A stretch of DNA of 13,597 nucleotides. Origin: Ruminococcaceae bacterium UBA5579. GTDB lineage: Bacteria > Bacillota > Clostridia > Oscillospirales > Ruminococcaceae. Where the stretch lies: the NCBI GenBank assembly GCA_002425305.1, contig DILZ01000109.1, forward strand, positions 5,684 through 19,280, given 5' to 3'. Made by a program: the position numbers and the translations under genes. Each line of letters opens with the position of its first letter. Position 1 is the stretch's first letter. The notes under the pieces are model-generated. The model was not told where the DNA came from. It worked only from the letters and a program-made list of their open reading frames with translations, and did not search any database. Shown here in pieces: positions 13,517-13,597 of the stretch.

Positions 13517-13597
13517 ATGACATTTGAAGAATTGGTAACAAAAGTACGCGGTCAGATGGCGGAGACTGACGTATCGTCGCAGCCGTTTTTGGCTCCT
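13517..13597 (+). CDS. Start of an unidentified gene (possibly SCP2-domain protein), cut by window edge
   Basis: 27 codons from ATG 13517 to the window end, with AAGGAG 6 nt upstream (13505-13510) and a perfect promoter before it, so a real gene start. The fragment begins MTFEELVTKVRGQMAETDVS and stays open. This opening resembles clostridial SCP2 sterol-carrier-like small proteins, but 27 residues are too few to be sure. Confidence 0.7.
   Translation, partial: MTFEELVTKVRGQMAETDVSSQPFLAP

Overview
The window looks like chromosomal DNA of a strictly anaerobic, low-to-mid-GC Firmicute of the Clostridia, most likely a Ruminococcus-like (Oscillospiraceae) gut bacterium. Reasons: a reverse rubrerythrin, an oxygen-sensitive glycyl-radical domain with NrdR boxes, a ThiT-type vitamin transporter under a TPP riboswitch, a YwaF-family membrane protein, GGAG-type ribosome sites and TTGACA-17-TATAAT promoters that almost all carry an extended -10 TG. 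The genus is inferred from gene content only. No rRNA, tRNA, CRISPR array, transposase or phage gene was seen.

Layout. 1-318 (-) is the start of a reverse rubrerythrin (peroxide defence). 319-811 is an AT-rich spacer with two plus-strand promoter candidates and a small GC-rich structured island. 812-1960 (+) is a membrane GGDEF diguanylate cyclase, followed by two terminators. 2117-2386 (-) is an 89-residue stand-alone glycyl-radical domain related to the C-terminus of anaerobic ribonucleotide reductase NrdD; its promoter carries two NrdR-box-like palindromes. 2668-5633 (+) is a translationally coupled ECF sigma factor plus a large single-pass membrane protein, probably its anti-sigma/sensor, with four extracellular repeats each holding a DxNxDGxxE calcium-type loop.

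5733-6575 (-) is thiT with promoter, TPP riboswitch and attenuator. 6589-9206 (-) is a compact operon from one strong promoter: a PhzF-family isomerase broken into two frames, a bacterial-type PARG-like ADP-ribose glycohydrolase, and a fusion of an iron-sulfur flavoprotein domain with an ElaA-like GNAT acetyltransferase. 9314-10084 (+) is a YwaF-family membrane protein. 10077-12465 (-) is a polar amino acid ABC importer (binding lipoprotein, terminator hairpin, permease, ATPase). Its binding protein is circularly permuted: lobe 2 comes before the usual N-terminal half. 12652-13407 (+) is an APH/choline-kinase-like phosphotransferase, and 13517-13597 (+) is the start of a further gene.

Most promising points: the NrdR-boxed orphan glycyl-radical protein, the permuted binding protein, the sigma/repeat-sensor pair with 32-bp-spaced direct repeats in its leader, and the PhzF/PARG/flavoprotein-GNAT operon. 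All assignments rest on reading motifs by eye; no database search was run.
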